From Diplodia intermedia (taxonomy: Eukaryota > Ascomycota > Dothideomycetes > Botryosphaeriales > Botryosphaeriaceae), in assembly GCA_021495925.1 (NCBI GenBank), contig JAKEKT010000151.1:1-53279 (forward strand): 53,279 nt of DNA, written 5' to 3'. This document shows, piece by piece, positions 53,249 to 53,279 of the stretch. Every line of letters begins with the position of its first letter. The first letter of the stretch is position 1. The position numbers and the translations under genes were made by a program. The notes beneath the pieces are model-generated. The model was not told the origin of the DNA. It ran no database searches and was given only the letters and a program-made list of their open reading frames with translations.

Positions 53249-53279
<31 letters not shown>
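51732..53279. other. Right flank, no supported gene
   Basis: About 1.5 kb with poly-A/poly-T tracts and CAC/TAC runs and no frame with coding features. The first part is the 3' UTR of the rhodopsin-like gene (A-run at about 51755-51765). The final 30 bases are almost only G and C. Confidence 0.5.
53240..53279. repeat. Poly-G run at the window end
   Basis: After CCGGAACCGGAA the sequence becomes an uninterrupted G run of roughly 25 or more bases followed by CCCCGG. It is either a genuine homopolymer or a sequencing or assembly artefact at a contig edge. Confidence 0.7.

Noticed and set aside
1..53279. tRNA and rRNA genes
   Set aside because: I scanned by eye for the GGTTCGAATCC-type T-loop and paired A/B boxes and saw none. 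A tRNAscan-SE or Infernal run would be decisive.

Overview
This is a gene-dense stretch of nuclear DNA from a filamentous ascomycete (Pezizomycotina). The evidence is: short introns of about 50-130 nt with GT..CTAAC/CTGAC..AG signals; GC-rich coding sequence with strong G/C preference at third positions; the fungal-only V-ATPase c' subunit; a PKA catalytic subunit; and families typical of this group, including a PTH11-type rhodopsin-fold membrane protein, a fungal-specific transcription-factor-like protein and a YAT amino acid permease. I cannot name the class or species from sequence alone. There are no rRNA, tRNA, CRISPR or recognisable intact transposon genes.

Layout, left to right. 0-5.8 kb: an apparently gene-free flank, then ROM2 (Rho1 GEF, minus). 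6.4-10.2 kb: VMA11 (V-ATPase c') and a PKA-type catalytic kinase, both plus. 11.3-16.8 kb: a mitochondrial ACSF2-like acyl-CoA synthetase (plus), a CENP-V/GFA zinc protein (plus) and isovaleryl-CoA dehydrogenase (minus). 17.6-23.7 kb: a large AlkB-like dioxygenase with two zinc ribbons (minus), divergent from a haspin kinase (plus). 24.8-28.0 kb: a YEATS protein with a very long N-terminal extension (minus), head-to-head with COQ11 (plus). 29.2-34.7 kb, all minus: a small RNase T1-fold protein that lacks a signal peptide and one catalytic His, SQT1 (Rpl10 chaperone), and a peroxisomal 4CL-like ligase. 35.2-38.7 kb: a 1150-residue coiled-coil protein of unknown function (minus). 38.7-44.1 kb: a gene-poor, more accessory-looking tract with two decayed membrane-protein fragments around a transcription-factor-like gene. 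44.1-51.7 kb: an amino acid permease (plus), an alpha/beta hydrolase (minus) and a PTH11-like seven-helix protein (plus). The last 1.5 kb has no gene and ends in a run of about 33 G.

Most genes are ordinary housekeeping and do not form an obvious pathway cluster. Three carry out acyl-CoA or branched-chain acid metabolism (ACSF2-like, IVD, 4CL-like), two act on chromatin (YEATS, haspin) and two act in Rho1/cAMP signalling (ROM2, PKA). The points most worth a second look are: the coiled-coil protein with an internally duplicated C-x2-C-[ST]-N motif; the RNase T1-fold protein with His replaced by Arg; the AlkB/zinc-ribbon protein; the YEATS extension; two GC-AG introns plus 13- and 18-nt micro-exons in VMA11; and a diverged inverted repeat shared by two intergenic regions 14 kb apart. 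All gene models were built by eye from reading frames, splice signals and remembered family motifs. No alignment or database search was run.
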